From Bacillus sp. E(2018) (GTDB lineage Bacteria; Bacillota; Bacilli; Bacillales; Fictibacillaceae), in contig NZ_SCOL01000001.1 in assembly GCF_005503015.1 (NCBI RefSeq), positions 744,001 to 808,000 of the forward strand: a DNA stretch of 64,000 bases, in the 5' to 3' direction. The notes below the pieces were generated by a model. The model did no database searches, was not told where the DNA came from, and worked only from the letters and a program-made list of their open reading frames with translations. The position numbers were made by a program, and so were the translations under genes. Below are positions 1 through 8,100 of the stretch, in pieces (positions within the stretch are counted from its first letter, which is position 1; every line of letters starts with the position of its first letter).

Positions 1-1
1 T

Positions 2-721
2 GATATTACACTTGCCGTTCAACCTGGTGAAAGCATAGGAATTATTGGCGAGAGCGGGAGCGGTAAAAGTACGCTTGGCAAGATCATACTAGGGCTAGAA
101 AAGCCTGATCACGGAGAAGTCTATTTTAGAGTTAGTAACCTTCACACGTTAAACGGACAAGGTTTGAAAAAACTCAGGCGTCACCTTCAAATCGTGTTTC
201 AAGATCCTGCCGGGTCATTAAATCCCAAACTTCCTGTGTGGAAGTCTGTGGTTGAACCGTTAGAAAATTATCCAGACGTTATCCCTTCTTTTTTAAAAGA
301 AGTAAGGCATGAACGTAAGAAGATGGCCCAAGTCTTGTTCCAAAAAGTGGGTCTTTCACCTGAACTTCTAGAGAGATATCCACACCAACTAAGTGGAGGA
401 CAAAAACAAAGAATTGCTGTAGCAAGGGGGATTAGCTTAGAACCAGATCTGCTGGTTTGCGATGAACCTACTTCAAGTCTGGATGTTTCTGTACAAGCGC
501 AAGTCCTCAATCTGTTAAAGAAGTTACAGCGAGACTTGAACCTCTCTTTTCTATTCATCTCGCATGATATCGCTGCTGTCCAATTCATGTGCGAACGAAT
601 TGTAGTATTAAAAGAAGGACTCGCAGTTGACTCATTTTTAACGAAGGATCTTTTTTCACAGTCTCGTCATCCCTATACCAAACTATTGGTAGAGATGAGT
701 TTGGAACAAGAGTATAAATAG
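2..721 (+). CDS. Peptide/nickel-type ABC transporter ATP-binding protein (5' end outside window)
   Basis: ATPase subunit of a Dpp/Opp/Nik-type ABC importer; it would sit on the cytoplasmic face and power uptake of peptides or a metal chelate. The frame is open from base 2, so the start lies upstream of the window. Walker A (GESGSGKST) is at 47-73, the Q-loop context IVFQDP follows, the signature LSGGQ is at 389-403, Walker B ends in CDEPTSSLD, and the switch histidine is in FISHD. The C-terminal tail with RHPYTK is typical of DppF/OppF subunits. The permease genes are not visible, so the substrate cannot be set. A hairpin follows the stop codon. Confidence 0.93.
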   Translation, partial: DITLAVQPGESIGIIGESGSGKSTLGKIILGLEKPDHGEVYFRVSNLHTLNGQGLKKLRRHLQIVFQDPAGSLNPKLPVWKSVVEPLENYPDVIPSFLKEVRHERKKMAQVLFQKVGLSPELLERYPHQLSGGQKQRIAVARGISLEPDLLVCDEPTSSLDVSVQAQVLNLLKKLQRDLNLSFLFISHDIAAVQFMCERIVVLKEGLAVDSFLTKDLFSQSRHPYTKLLVEMSLEQEYK

Positions 722-728
722 AAGAGAG

Positions 729-766
729 CCAACACTTTTACACGTGAAGTGCTGGTTTATTTTTTT
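729..766 (+). terminator. Rho-independent terminator after the ABC ATPase gene
   Basis: Stem 729-737 pairs with 747-755 (one G-U pair), followed by a run of T. It ends just before the ribosome binding site of the MATE gene. Confidence 0.8.
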
Positions 767-784
767 GGAGGAGGATGAAAGTAT

Positions 785-2131
785 TTGAATCATTCAAGAT
801 ATCTTGGATTGGCACTACCGCTGATTCTTACAACCATAACGACTCCTCTACTTGGTGCAGTAGATACAGCGGTAGTGGGGCAGTTAGATGATTCCTCATA
901 CATAGCTGGTGTAGCAGTCGGTACGATTATTTTTAATACGATGTATTGGCTTTTTGGATTTTTGAGAGTGAGTACATCTGGATTTGCTGCACAAGCACAT
1001 GGAACAAACAATGAGGAAGATATTTTACGATCACTCAGTAGACCTTTGCTCCTGGCACTGAGCATAAGCGCAATTTTAGTAGCACTCCAATATCCGATAA
1101 AAGAACAGTTTCTACCACTGTTGACATCTGATCCAGTCGTTCAGTCTCTAGCAACAGATTATTTTGCGATTCGTATATGGGGTGTACCTTTCGGACTGCT
1201 CAATTATGTAATCATAGGATGGATGATGGGACTTGCTATGATTAAGAAGACTTTGTTTCTTCAAATGTACATGAACCTAACGAACATTGTTCTAGATATA
1301 CTATTTGTGAAAGTCTTTTCATGGGGTGTGGCAGGGGTTGCAGCGGCGACATTAATTTCGGAGGTTACCACTATTGTAATCGGTCTTTTTATCGTTTGGA
1401 AGGCAATTCCCGCTACCCAACGTAAGAAGATTTTCCAGATAAAATCAATCGATTTGTCTTCTTATAAAAAAATGATGAGGATGAACAGAGATCTATTCAT
1501 TCGAACATTATGCTTATTAATTGTGTTTAATGTTTTTACGGCAAAAGGAGGCACTTTCGGTACAGAGATTCTTGCGGCAAACGCCATCTTGATTCAGATC
1601 CACTACATCATGGCTTATATGTATGATGGATTCGCCAATGCTTCGAGTATATTAACTGGAAGAGCAATAGGTTCTAACGATAAGGCACTCTATCGATCAA
1701 CGATTAAACTTAGTTTTCAATGGGCAGTTATCTCCTCACTAAGCATCTCGAGTGTTTATTTTATATTTAAAGACCAGATACACCTATTGTTCACCTCTTT
1801 ACCTGAAGTTTTGAATGTAGTAGGAACGTATGAAGCGTGGATTATCATCTTCCCGATCGTATCCAGCTTTGGTGTGGTCCTTCACGGTATTTTTGTAGGA
1901 GCAACAGAAGCATCTTCACTACGAAACTCTATGATTCTAGCTTTACTCGTTTTCTTAATTTCTCTTTATTTAGCAGCACCACGTTTAGATAACCATGGAT
2001 TATGGTTAGCGTTTATTCTATTCAGTACCGCCCGATCTTTGTTCTTAATTCTACATGTGCCTAAATTATCACGAACACTAGGATTTCATGCAGTTCGTTA
2101 TGAGGGAGAGGCTAAGGTATTCAATAACTAA
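785..2131 (+). CDS. MATE family multidrug/Na+-type efflux transporter (DinF-like)
   Basis: A 448-residue integral membrane protein with about 12 hydrophobic segments. It has the MATE signatures PLILTTITTPLLGAVDTAVV at the N-terminus and the second-half counterpart near residues 260-300. MATE proteins export cationic drugs or metabolites against Na+ or H+ gradients. The start is TTG at 785, eight to ten bases after GGAGGAGG; no in-frame ATG fits that site. It forms its own unit between two hairpins. Family membership is clear; the substrate is unknown. Confidence 0.92.
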   Translation: MNHSRYLGLALPLILTTITTPLLGAVDTAVVGQLDDSSYIAGVAVGTIIFNTMYWLFGFLRVSTSGFAAQAHGTNNEEDILRSLSRPLLLALSISAILVALQYPIKEQFLPLLTSDPVVQSLATDYFAIRIWGVPFGLLNYVIIGWMMGLAMIKKTLFLQMYMNLTNIVLDILFVKVFSWGVAGVAAATLISEVTTIVIGLFIVWKAIPATQRKKIFQIKSIDLSSYKKMMRMNRDLFIRTLCLLIVFNVFTAKGGTFGTEILAANAILIQIHYIMAYMYDGFANASSILTGRAIGSNDKALYRSTIKLSFQWAVISSLSISSVYFIFKDQIHLLFTSLPEVLNVVGTYEAWIIIFPIVSSFGVVLHGIFVGATEASSLRNSMILALLVFLISLYLAAPRLDNHGLWLAFILFSTARSLFLILHVPKLSRTLGFHAVRYEGEAKVFNN

Positions 2132-2164
2132 CAGATATTGATGTCCAAAAATTTAGTTATAAAA

Positions 2165-2209
2165 AACTGCACCTCCAATTGTAGTTGTGTCTGACAATTG
2201 GGGGCAGTT
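2165..2209. terminator. Imperfect hairpin between convergent genes
   Basis: AACTGCACCTCCAATTG at 2165-2181 pairs imperfectly with the complementary arm at 2195-2209. A T-run is weak on both strands. It lies between the MATE gene and a minus-strand membrane protein gene. Confidence 0.45.
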
Positions 2210-2250
2210 CAAATTGCAGTGTTTTTAACCTGTTAAAGTGATATCTTTTC

Positions 2251-2640
2251 TTAATATAAAGTTATAAATAAACATAATAGAAAAGCGATACTTGAAAATG
2301 GTGTCATCACACGCCTTTCTTTCTTACTCTGAGATAGTAGGTTTGTTATTGTATTTATACCGAGAAATATTGTAATAAACCAAACTAAAGTGTTTGTAGG
2401 AAAAAAGCTAAAACCATATAAGACATTCGTATGTTTTAGAAATACAAATCCCATAAATAATAAAATAATGGCATTAATTATGCTCAAAATACGTAATTTT
2501 TTCGGTAAAACCTTATAGAAACCTCCCATTGCAAATTCACCTAATGGATAACCAAGCGAAAGTAATACCTGGAAGACCGAGATAGACACAAACATAATGG
2601 CAACTATAATCGAAGAAAAATAGACAAACTCTGTGGCCAT
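2251..2640 (-). CDS. Small four-helix membrane protein, unknown function
   Basis: I do not recognise a named family. The 129-residue product is almost wholly hydrophobic, with about four membrane segments and short basic loops (PKKLR, SKKERR) that suggest cytoplasmic sides. An upstream GTG at 2655 lies inside the ribosome binding site GAGGAGGG, so the ATG at 2640, five bases after that site, is the likely start. It is transcribed towards the MATE gene and divergent from the PadR operon. Confidence 0.75.
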   Translation of the reverse strand: MATEFVYFSSIIVAIMFVSISVFQVLLSLGYPLGEFAMGGFYKVLPKKLRILSIINAIILLFMGFVFLKHTNVLYGFSFFPTNTLVWFITIFLGINTITNLLSQSKKERRVMTPFSSIAFLLCLFITLY

Positions 2641-2825
2641 TCTTTCCCTCCTCACTTATTCCTTCTTAAACTTGTATTCAAACTTTCTTAAAATTATCAA
2701 CATCGACCGCACTCAATAGCAGCATACTAAAAAGATCAAATGTTTTAGTAACCACTTCGGCACAGACTAGAGCAATTAATTTCCATTGTTTTCAATCAAT
2801 AGTTGGAAAATAATACAACACACCC

Positions 2826-2854
2826 TTGTAATACGATGTACATCGTATTACAAT
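2826..2854 (+). promoter_or_regulatory. Sigma-A promoter embedded in a perfect 28-bp palindrome (probable PadR operator)
   Basis: Bases 2826-2853 are their own reverse complement (half-site TTGTAATACGATGT, centre GTAC). The left end supplies a -35 box TTGTAA (2826-2831) and the right end a -10 box TACAAT (2849-2854), 17 bp apart. The start codon of the PadR gene is 27 bp further on. A bound PadR dimer would cover the whole promoter, so autorepression is a strong inference. Confidence 0.85.
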
Positions 2855-2881
2855 ACAATTAGAAAATATTGGAGGGTGAAC

Positions 2882-3208
2882 ATGGATAAAGAACTATTGA
2901 AGGGAAGTATTGAAATTTTGCTTCTTTCACTATTAATAGATCGAGATAGTTACGGCTACGAAATGACTAGGAATTTACGGATATTAAGTAATGAAGAATT
3001 CTCCATGAACGAGGGAACCCTTTATCCTGCTCTAAAAAGATTAGAAAAAAAAGAATGTGTGACTTCTTATTGGAAACACGGACCTGATGGTAATCGGCGT
3101 AAATATTATTCTTTAACATCAACTGGACGAAAAATCCTAATGGAAAAGCGAAAAGATTGGAAACAAATTAATGAGCTTATGGATAAAACATTGGAGGGCT
3201 TATTATGA
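2882..3208 (+). CDS. PadR family transcriptional regulator
   Basis: A 108-residue winged-helix regulator that starts MDKELLKGSIEILLL, the standard PadR N-terminus, followed by SYGYEMTRNL and the wing region NEGTLYPALKRLEKK. The start is ATG 2882, behind GGAGGGTGAAC; longer upstream readings run through the palindrome and have no ribosome binding site. It overlaps the next gene by four bases (ATGA), so the two are translationally coupled. It probably represses its own operon through the palindrome at 2826-2853. Confidence 0.93.
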   Translation: MDKELLKGSIEILLLSLLIDRDSYGYEMTRNLRILSNEEFSMNEGTLYPALKRLEKKECVTSYWKHGPDGNRRKYYSLTSTGRKILMEKRKDWKQINELMDKTLEGLL

Positions 3209-3828
3209 AGAATTTAGATAAATTTATAGATGTAATCGTAGAAGGTCTACCGTTAGAAGAGAAAGAGGACATCCGGGAAGAGATGAAACAACACCTAAAT
3301 GATCACATGAATGAGTTAATGATAAAAGGATACACAGAGCAAGAATCGTTAAAGATTGCTATAAAGACGTTTGGAAACGAGAAAAAAATGAATTGGGAAA
3401 TGAAAAAAGCAGTCTATCCATTTTATAAGATTACACGTTTTCTATGGAACACCGTATTCGTTACCTTCGTCTTTTGTTTACTTTCATATTTTATCATGGA
3501 ACATTACAACCCTGGAGCGGATAACACTGCACCTCTTTCCAGTGTATTAGGAGGTTTCTTTATCATTCTTTTTATAGCTGGGATGGCTGAATTGGTTTAT
3601 GAGGCGATACAATTAAGCCAAGTGAAAATGAAATACATAATGAATCCTTGGATATTCTTTTTTACTCCCTCCATTTTTATCGGTGGCATAATGTTTTTAG
3701 CTTACTATCAGCAGCCAGAAAACTATCAAAATGGATTGTGGATTGATCTATTGGTAGTTCCAATTGGTGCCTTTTTCTACGTGATAGCCAGACAAATTTA
3801 TAATCAATTTTTTAACCGATCTATCTAA
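3205..3828 (+). CDS. Membrane protein with N-terminal permease-prefix/DUF1700-like domain
   Basis: A 207-residue protein. Residues 1-75 form a charged helical domain (EEKEDIREEMKQHL, then TEQESLKIAIKTFG) of the type found at the start of permeases and DUF1700 proteins next to PadR genes. It is followed by about four membrane helices. Proteins of this kind usually sit directly after a PadR regulator, as here with a four-base overlap. The role is probably membrane-associated stress or envelope function; the exact activity is unknown. Confidence 0.8.
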   Translation: MKNLDKFIDVIVEGLPLEEKEDIREEMKQHLNDHMNELMIKGYTEQESLKIAIKTFGNEKKMNWEMKKAVYPFYKITRFLWNTVFVTFVFCLLSYFIMEHYNPGADNTAPLSSVLGGFFIILFIAGMAELVYEAIQLSQVKMKYIMNPWIFFFTPSIFIGGIMFLAYYQQPENYQNGLWIDLLVVPIGAFFYVIARQIYNQFFNRSI

Positions 3829-3857
3829 ACGGTAAATGGGAGAGGAGCAGTTGCAAC

Positions 3858-4334
3858 ATGAAGAAACAATGTCTACAAATGTTAACTGGATTCATGTTTA
3901 CCCTTTTATTAACCGCATGTATAGCAGAGGATTACGATGCTGGACCACCAGAGATAAGACTTAGTGTTGAAGAAGATTTAGATTTATACCCCTTAAAAGA
4001 AGCAAATGTTAACTGGAAAACAGAAAACAAGAAATATAAGAATAAAGTAAAGAACTTCATATCGCTAGGCAACGAACAAAGAAAACTCACGCTTTTACCT
4101 AATGAATCTGCGCAAATAATTTTACTTGAGAACAAAGAGAATGGTGGGGAATTTACAAAAGAGACTATGAAAATATCTTTATGGAAGGGAAATGAGGAAA
4201 TAGAGTTGACGACGAAATCATCAACTGATTACTCCTTTTCCTTCCCAAATGAACCTGGTCAATATGTGTTAGAAGTTAATTTTCACACTAGCAATGGTCA
4301 TTCGCAATATGTAGGAAATATCACAATAAAATAA
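3858..4334 (+). CDS. Putative lipoprotein, last gene of the PadR operon
   Basis: A 158-residue secreted lipoprotein. MKKQ and a hydrophobic stretch lead to the lipobox LLLTAC with Cys at about residue 21. The rest is charged and beta-rich and ends in an extracellular Ig-like stretch (GQYVLEVNF). It begins 29 bases after the membrane protein, with an AGGAG site. A second protein of the same layout is encoded at 61700-62185: both have PP-x(n)-Y-x(n)-N-W early and a YxxEV strand late. Function is unknown; an outer-surface partner of the upstream membrane protein is possible. Confidence 0.8.
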   Translation: MKKQCLQMLTGFMFTLLLTACIAEDYDAGPPEIRLSVEEDLDLYPLKEANVNWKTENKKYKNKVKNFISLGNEQRKLTLLPNESAQIILLENKENGGEFTKETMKISLWKGNEEIELTTKSSTDYSFSFPNEPGQYVLEVNFHTSNGHSQYVGNITIK

Positions 4335-4340
4335 CGCAAA

Positions 4341-4368
4341 GAAGGGGCAACCGCTAAGTTGCCCCTTC
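4341..4368. terminator. Perfect 11-bp hairpin between convergent genes
   Basis: GAAGGGGCAAC (4341-4351) pairs perfectly with 4358-4368 around a six-base loop. It serves the lipoprotein gene and the convergent DUF1963 gene. Confidence 0.8.
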
Positions 4369-4375
4369 ACGTCTA

Positions 4376-5182
4376 TTAATGACAATCCCAGTTAAATAAA
4401 ACGCGAGAAAAATCTTTGTTTATTAAATCTTCTTTCGTAATAAAAAAGTTACCTACACCAGCATCTCCCCACATGATGTCGTTTTCACCTTCGTCATCTG
4501 TATCGATTTGAAGCAAAGTAATGCGGTAATCATCAAATTGCGTTCCATAATCCCGTGGATCTGTTTGTGAAAAGTACGCGTATCCGCCAATTTTGTGTCC
4601 CATGTTCTCAACGTGTTCACAGAAAAGGTCATAAAGAGTTTCTTCTCCCCACATGTTTTTTCCACCAGTAGCCTGGTCCATATCAATAGATTCATAACTT
4701 TCTTCAAATTGAAAATCACTTACACCAAGGGCTTCTTTTGACAAGGAAAAAGATAAACGGTATTCTCCATTAAAAGGAAGCTGCTCCTCTTCTGTATCTG
4801 TGGGAACATAAGAACCAGATGTGTGAGACAACGCTGAGTTCTCATGATAAACCACACGGAAGTTACTTTGATTTGTAGGGTTATCAAAATCCATTCCCAT
4901 CACATCATCATTTTTAGAAAGAAAGAATTGCAAAATCCCTGTCTGTGGGAAGTGTTCGAGGTGAGGGATTTCTTCAAAATTTAGTTGGCAGAGAAGAGCC
5001 ATCGGAACACCAGATGAATCTTCAGGATAAGAAAATCCTTCAGGCAAGTAAGGTGATCCTCCAATTTTACTGTCCTTTACCTCGGTAGACTGACGCGTTG
5101 CTTGTATAGAAACAAAAGGAACAACTGTGTTCTCAATGTCTTTTCGATAGGGTTCTAATGCTTTTGGAAGTGATAAAGTCAT
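4376..5182 (-). CDS. YwqG/DUF1963 family protein
   Basis: A 268-residue cytosolic protein of the DUF1963 family (B. subtilis YwqG). It contains the family features SKIGGSPYLPEGFSYP, LLCQLNFEEI and, near the C-terminus, HKIGGYAYFSQTDPR followed by LLQIDTD and WGDAGVGNFFI. The family has a beta-rich fold of unknown biochemical role; in other bacteria it is often linked to polymorphic-toxin loci. The start at 5182 has AAAGGAGA about ten bases upstream. It stands alone. Confidence 0.88.
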   Translation of the reverse strand: MTLSLPKALEPYRKDIENTVVPFVSIQATRQSTEVKDSKIGGSPYLPEGFSYPEDSSGVPMALLCQLNFEEIPHLEHFPQTGILQFFLSKNDDVMGMDFDNPTNQSNFRVVYHENSALSHTSGSYVPTDTEEEQLPFNGEYRLSFSLSKEALGVSDFQFEESYESIDMDQATGGKNMWGEETLYDLFCEHVENMGHKIGGYAYFSQTDPRDYGTQFDDYRITLLQIDTDDEGENDIMWGDAGVGNFFITKEDLINKDFSRVLFNWDCH

Positions 5183-5297
5183 GGTATATGTATCTCCTTT
5201 TCTTTATAGTGTAAGTTTCCTGTAATTGTATTACAATATCAAAATACACTGAAGTAACTTAATCTTAAGCTTTCATATGTATAATTGAGGTGTGAAA

Positions 5298-5471
5298 ATG
5301 GGGATAACCCGAAAAAGTTTCTATTATTTTATATCTATTTATTTAACCCTTATTGCGTTCGACTTTTTCAAATATAAAAGTTTACAATTATTAGAAAATT
5401 TAATTATACCTTCTCTTTATGTGTTGGTCATTTTGATACTAGAATGGTCAAAGCCTAAAAATAAGAGCTAA
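5298..5471 (+). CDS. 57-residue small membrane protein
   Basis: An open frame from ATG 5298 with GAGGTG five bases upstream. It encodes 57 residues: a basic start (MGITRKSF), one or two hydrophobic helices (YYFISIYLTLIAF and LYVLVILILEW) and a basic tail (SKPKNKS). The size, hydrophobicity and ribosome binding site support a real small membrane protein. I know no homologue. It lies between divergent and downstream units with no terminator of its own. Confidence 0.6.
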   Translation: MGITRKSFYYFISIYLTLIAFDFFKYKSLQLLENLIIPSLYVLVILILEWSKPKNKS

Positions 5472-5479
5472 AACATCAA

Positions 5480-5508
5480 GTAACATATTTAATTGCAGGT
5501 AATGTTAC
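5480..5508. repeat. Inverted repeat upstream of the esterase gene
   Basis: GTAACAT at 5480-5486 is matched by ATGTTAC at 5502-5508 with a 15-base spacer. It could be an operator or part of a leader hairpin; no regulator can be assigned. Confidence 0.35.
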
Positions 5509-5556
5509 GAATTTCTTGAATGTATGAAGTAAGTTATTCATATTGGAGGGATTTCA

Positions 5557-6312
5557 ATGACAGAGAAGCATTCTGTAATGACTGAAGCTCAACCTTTTTA
5601 CTTTGAAGGAAACAAAGTGGGTATATTAATTTCTCATGGCTTTACTGGTTCTACCCAGAGTATGCGCCCTTTAGGAGAGGCATACGCTAAGGCAGGATAT
5701 ACAGTTTGTGGTCCTAGGCTTAAAGGGCATGGAACCCACTATGAGGATATGGAAAAGACTACATATCATGATTGGATTGCTTCCATTGAAGAAGGTTACC
5801 AATGGCTCAATGAACGTTGTGACACCATTTTTGTAACGGGTCTCTCTATGGGAGGAACACTTACATTATACGTTGCAGAAACATTTCCAAATATTAAAGC
5901 GATCATTCCGATCAATGCGGCAATCGACATCCAAGACATGGAAAACATGCAACATTCCAACCAACGATTTCTAGATGCCATCGGTTCGGACTTAAAGAAT
6001 CCGAATGTACAAGAACTTGCCTATGACAAAACTCCGGTTCAATCTTTAAAAGAAATTGTATTGTTAATGAAAAAAGTAAAAGAAAGTCTTCATACTGTGA
6101 CTTGTCCCGCACTCATTTTTGTATCAACAGAAGATCATGTTGTACCACCTGATAACTCTCAAATCATCTATGATGCCATTTCATCCCGAAACAAACAGAT
6201 AATTTATTTGAAGAACAGTTATCATGTGGCTACACTCGACAATGACCAACAGCTTATTATTGATGAAACACTAAAGTTCATAGATAAAATGTGTAATAAA
6301 GTTAATGCGTAA
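5557..6312 (+). CDS. Alpha/beta hydrolase, carboxylesterase (Est30-like)
   Basis: A 251-residue cytosolic esterase of the Est30/monoacylglycerol-lipase-like group. HGFTGSTQSM forms the oxyanion region. The nucleophile is Ser97 in GLSMGG, with Asp193 (STEDHVV) and His223 (SYHVATLD) completing the triad. It should hydrolyse short-chain esters; the natural substrate is not known. The start is ATG 5557 behind GGAGGG. It is monocistronic, with a hairpin after the stop codon. Confidence 0.9.
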   Translation: MTEKHSVMTEAQPFYFEGNKVGILISHGFTGSTQSMRPLGEAYAKAGYTVCGPRLKGHGTHYEDMEKTTYHDWIASIEEGYQWLNERCDTIFVTGLSMGGTLTLYVAETFPNIKAIIPINAAIDIQDMENMQHSNQRFLDAIGSDLKNPNVQELAYDKTPVQSLKEIVLLMKKVKESLHTVTCPALIFVSTEDHVVPPDNSQIIYDAISSRNKQIIYLKNSYHVATLDNDQQLIIDETLKFIDKMCNKVNA

Positions 6313-6323
6313 GGCAATAGAAG

Positions 6324-6356
6324 AAACCCGAACGGTAAGCAACAATTCGGGTTTTC
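6324..6356. terminator. Hairpin between convergent genes
   Basis: AAACCCGAA (6324-6332) pairs with TTCGGGTTT (6346-6354), loop 13 bases, then TT. It serves the esterase gene and possibly the convergent gene. Confidence 0.7.
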
Positions 6357-6363
6357 TGCGTGT

Positions 6364-6714
6364 TTAAAACTTAGTATTGTTATTCAAATAATGGCGAGCT
6401 GAATGGGAAGGAGAAAAACGTACTTTATAGGTATCTCCGAGTTCTCTTTGTATTTTTGCTAAAAGAGTTTGACCCAGATGATTATGCTCTGATTCCAAGT
6501 TCATACCATTTTTACGTATTATATCGTTAGCCCAATCTATCCATTCTCCGTATTGCATGGTCCAATTTTGCAATTCTTCTTTTAGTTCAAAGGAAATAGG
6601 TAGTTCATCAAGGTCTAGATTACAGCCGCACTGATTGCACCAAACAGGATCAGTATCAACATCAGCTTCTAATTTTAGTTCATAGATTTTCATATTTTCG
6701 CAACAACATTCCAT
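6364..6714 (-). CDS. Hypothetical protein with Cys-rich zinc-ribbon-like N-terminus
   Basis: A 116-residue protein. It begins MECCCENM, then has DPVWCNQCGCNLDLDELP, so four or more cysteines could bind a metal. A helical C-terminal part follows (WTMQYGEWIDWANDIIRKNG, then HLGQTLLAKIQRELG). The ATG at 6714 lies eight bases after GGAG; the GTG nine bases upstream overlaps that site and is unlikely to be used. Similar short proteins occur in bacilli, but I know no function. Confidence 0.7.
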   Translation of the reverse strand: MECCCENMKIYELKLEADVDTDPVWCNQCGCNLDLDELPISFELKEELQNWTMQYGEWIDWANDIIRKNGMNLESEHNHLGQTLLAKIQRELGDTYKVRFSPSHSARHYLNNNTKF

Positions 6715-6862
6715 ATGCCACACTCCATCAAACGTTCTGTAGTTTTGTTTCCTAATCTATAATAATCATTAATAACCATAAAAGAAAGAAACAGAGAAAC
6801 GAGAATGGATTGTATCAACTTGAATGAAAACAGTTAGTCAAAAAGGTAGGAGAGTGAAACGT

Positions 6863-7357
6863 ATGGTGCATGTGAAATATCTTTTAGCCGATCAACTGTT
6901 AGCCAATGCCAACGATGCCAGCTGGTATAAGCCATTCAATGAATCAGTTGAAAACCTATCAGAAGAAGAAGCTTTTTGGAAGCCGAACCATGACTGTCAC
7001 AGTATTGCTGAAATTGCTCAGCATCTTCTTTATTGGAATAAGACGTGGCAAACCCGATACAATGAATCGCATGTTCAAGCAGTACCTTCAATTGGGGATA
7101 ATGACAAAAGTTTTGTGATTCCAGAACATCAAAGTTTCTCACAGATAAAACATCAACTCCTAGATGTTCTTTTGCAATGGCAAAATTTACTCTCAGAAGA
7201 GAAAGTAGAAAGTGAAGTAAATGGTTTTCCCGTCCCTGCAAAATGGTGGGAAATCATCGGGAATGCAGCTACACACAATGCGTACCACATCGGACAGATT
7301 ATCATGATCCGAAAGCTGCAGAAAAGTTGGAAAGTGGATAAGGTAGAAGTTAAATAG
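6863..7357 (+). CDS. DinB superfamily protein
   Basis: A 164-residue four-helix-bundle protein of the DinB/YfiT superfamily, which often carries a metal bound by three histidines and includes bacillithiol S-transferases. Visible ligands are the His in IAEIAQHLLYW and the pair in THNAYHIGQI. The ATG at 6863 lies ten bases after TAGGAG; the earlier ATG at 6824 has no ribosome binding site. A second DinB protein is encoded at 59755-60270. The substrate is unknown. Confidence 0.88.
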   Translation: MVHVKYLLADQLLANANDASWYKPFNESVENLSEEEAFWKPNHDCHSIAEIAQHLLYWNKTWQTRYNESHVQAVPSIGDNDKSFVIPEHQSFSQIKHQLLDVLLQWQNLLSEEKVESEVNGFPVPAKWWEIIGNAATHNAYHIGQIIMIRKLQKSWKVDKVEVK

Positions 7358-7372
7358 TAAATGAAATCAAGG

Positions 7373-7410
7373 CTGCATCTCCATCAATAGAAGGGAGGTG
7401 CAGTTTTTTT
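7373..7410 (+). terminator. Terminator after the DinB gene
   Basis: CTGCATCTCC (7373-7382) pairs with GGAGGTGCAG (7394-7403, one G-U pair), followed by seven T. Confidence 0.92.
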
Positions 7411-7421
7411 ATTCCTTAAAA

Positions 7422-7447
7422 CTTAAGAAATCTTAAGGATTATTCCT
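7422..7447 (+). promoter_or_regulatory. Direct-repeat operator, probably for the downstream OmpR-type regulator
   Basis: CTTAAGAAAT and CTTAAGGATT follow one another with a 10-bp period (7422-7441), and TTCCT follows at 7443-7447. The same arrangement lies at 9902-9926, before the next operon. Helically phased direct repeats are typical of OmpR-family regulators. The regulator encoded at 8090-8776 is the obvious candidate, which makes this an autoregulatory site. Confidence 0.6.
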
Positions 7448-7509
7448 CTTAATTCTTTAGGTTTGAATTATAGAATGACTATACATTCAAACAATCGGAG
7501 TGAATAATC

Positions 7510-8100
7510 GTGAAATTTTTATCCTTTTTAGCACAGTATATAAGTAATCCCCGATCAGTAGGAGCCATTCTTCCAAGTTCAAGTTATCTAGCTGATAAAA
7601 TGGTAAAGAGTATCAATTTTGAACAGGCAAGATACATTCTAGAATACGGACCGGGTACGGGTGTTTTTACCGAAAAGCTGCTACAAAATCGTAAGCCTAA
7701 AACGACTATCATCTTATTTGAAAGCAATGAGGATTTCTACAAAATACTTGTACAGAAATACAAAGAGGTGGATAATCTCTACATATACAATGGGTCAGCT
7801 GAAAAGGTTGACTGGTACCTTGAAAAATGCGGTATTCCCTATGTAGATTACGTCATATCAGGACTTCCCTTTGCCAGCTTACCTAAGGCTGTTTCACATC
7901 GTATTCTGTTTAAAACTTCTAAAGTGTTAAGAAAGAATGGAAAGTTTGTTACGTTTCAATATTCAAACGTAATGAAAGCCTATATTGAACAGTTCTTTTC
8001 AAAAGTGGAAGTAAGTATTGAGGTACGAAATGTGCCACCTGCTATGGTATTATGTTGTTCATTAGAAGAAGAAAAGATGGAGGGGACTTATGCAATCTAG
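7510..8100 (+). CDS. Class I SAM-dependent methyltransferase (phospholipid/rRNA-adenine methyltransferase-like)
   Basis: A 196-residue methyltransferase. Motif I is ILEYGPGTGVFTEKLL, the acidic residue after strand 2 is in LFESNEDF, and the substrate motif region is YVISGLPFASLP. The N-terminus ISNPRSVGAILPSSSYLADKM matches the phospholipid N-methyltransferase-like group (PmtA-type), which acts at the membrane. The start is GTG 7510, nine bases after GGAG. It is the first gene of an operon and overlaps the response regulator by 11 bases, so a link to membrane-stress sensing is likely. Confidence 0.85.
   Translation: MKFLSFLAQYISNPRSVGAILPSSSYLADKMVKSINFEQARYILEYGPGTGVFTEKLLQNRKPKTTIILFESNEDFYKILVQKYKEVDNLYIYNGSAEKVDWYLEKCGIPYVDYVISGLPFASLPKAVSHRILFKTSKVLRKNGKFVTFQYSNVMKAYIEQFFSKVEVSIEVRNVPPAMVLCCSLEEEKMEGTYAI

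Noticed and set aside
268..588. 106-codon minus-strand frame opposite the ABC ATPase gene
   Set aside because: It is antisense to highly conserved ATPase motifs and has no ribosome binding site.
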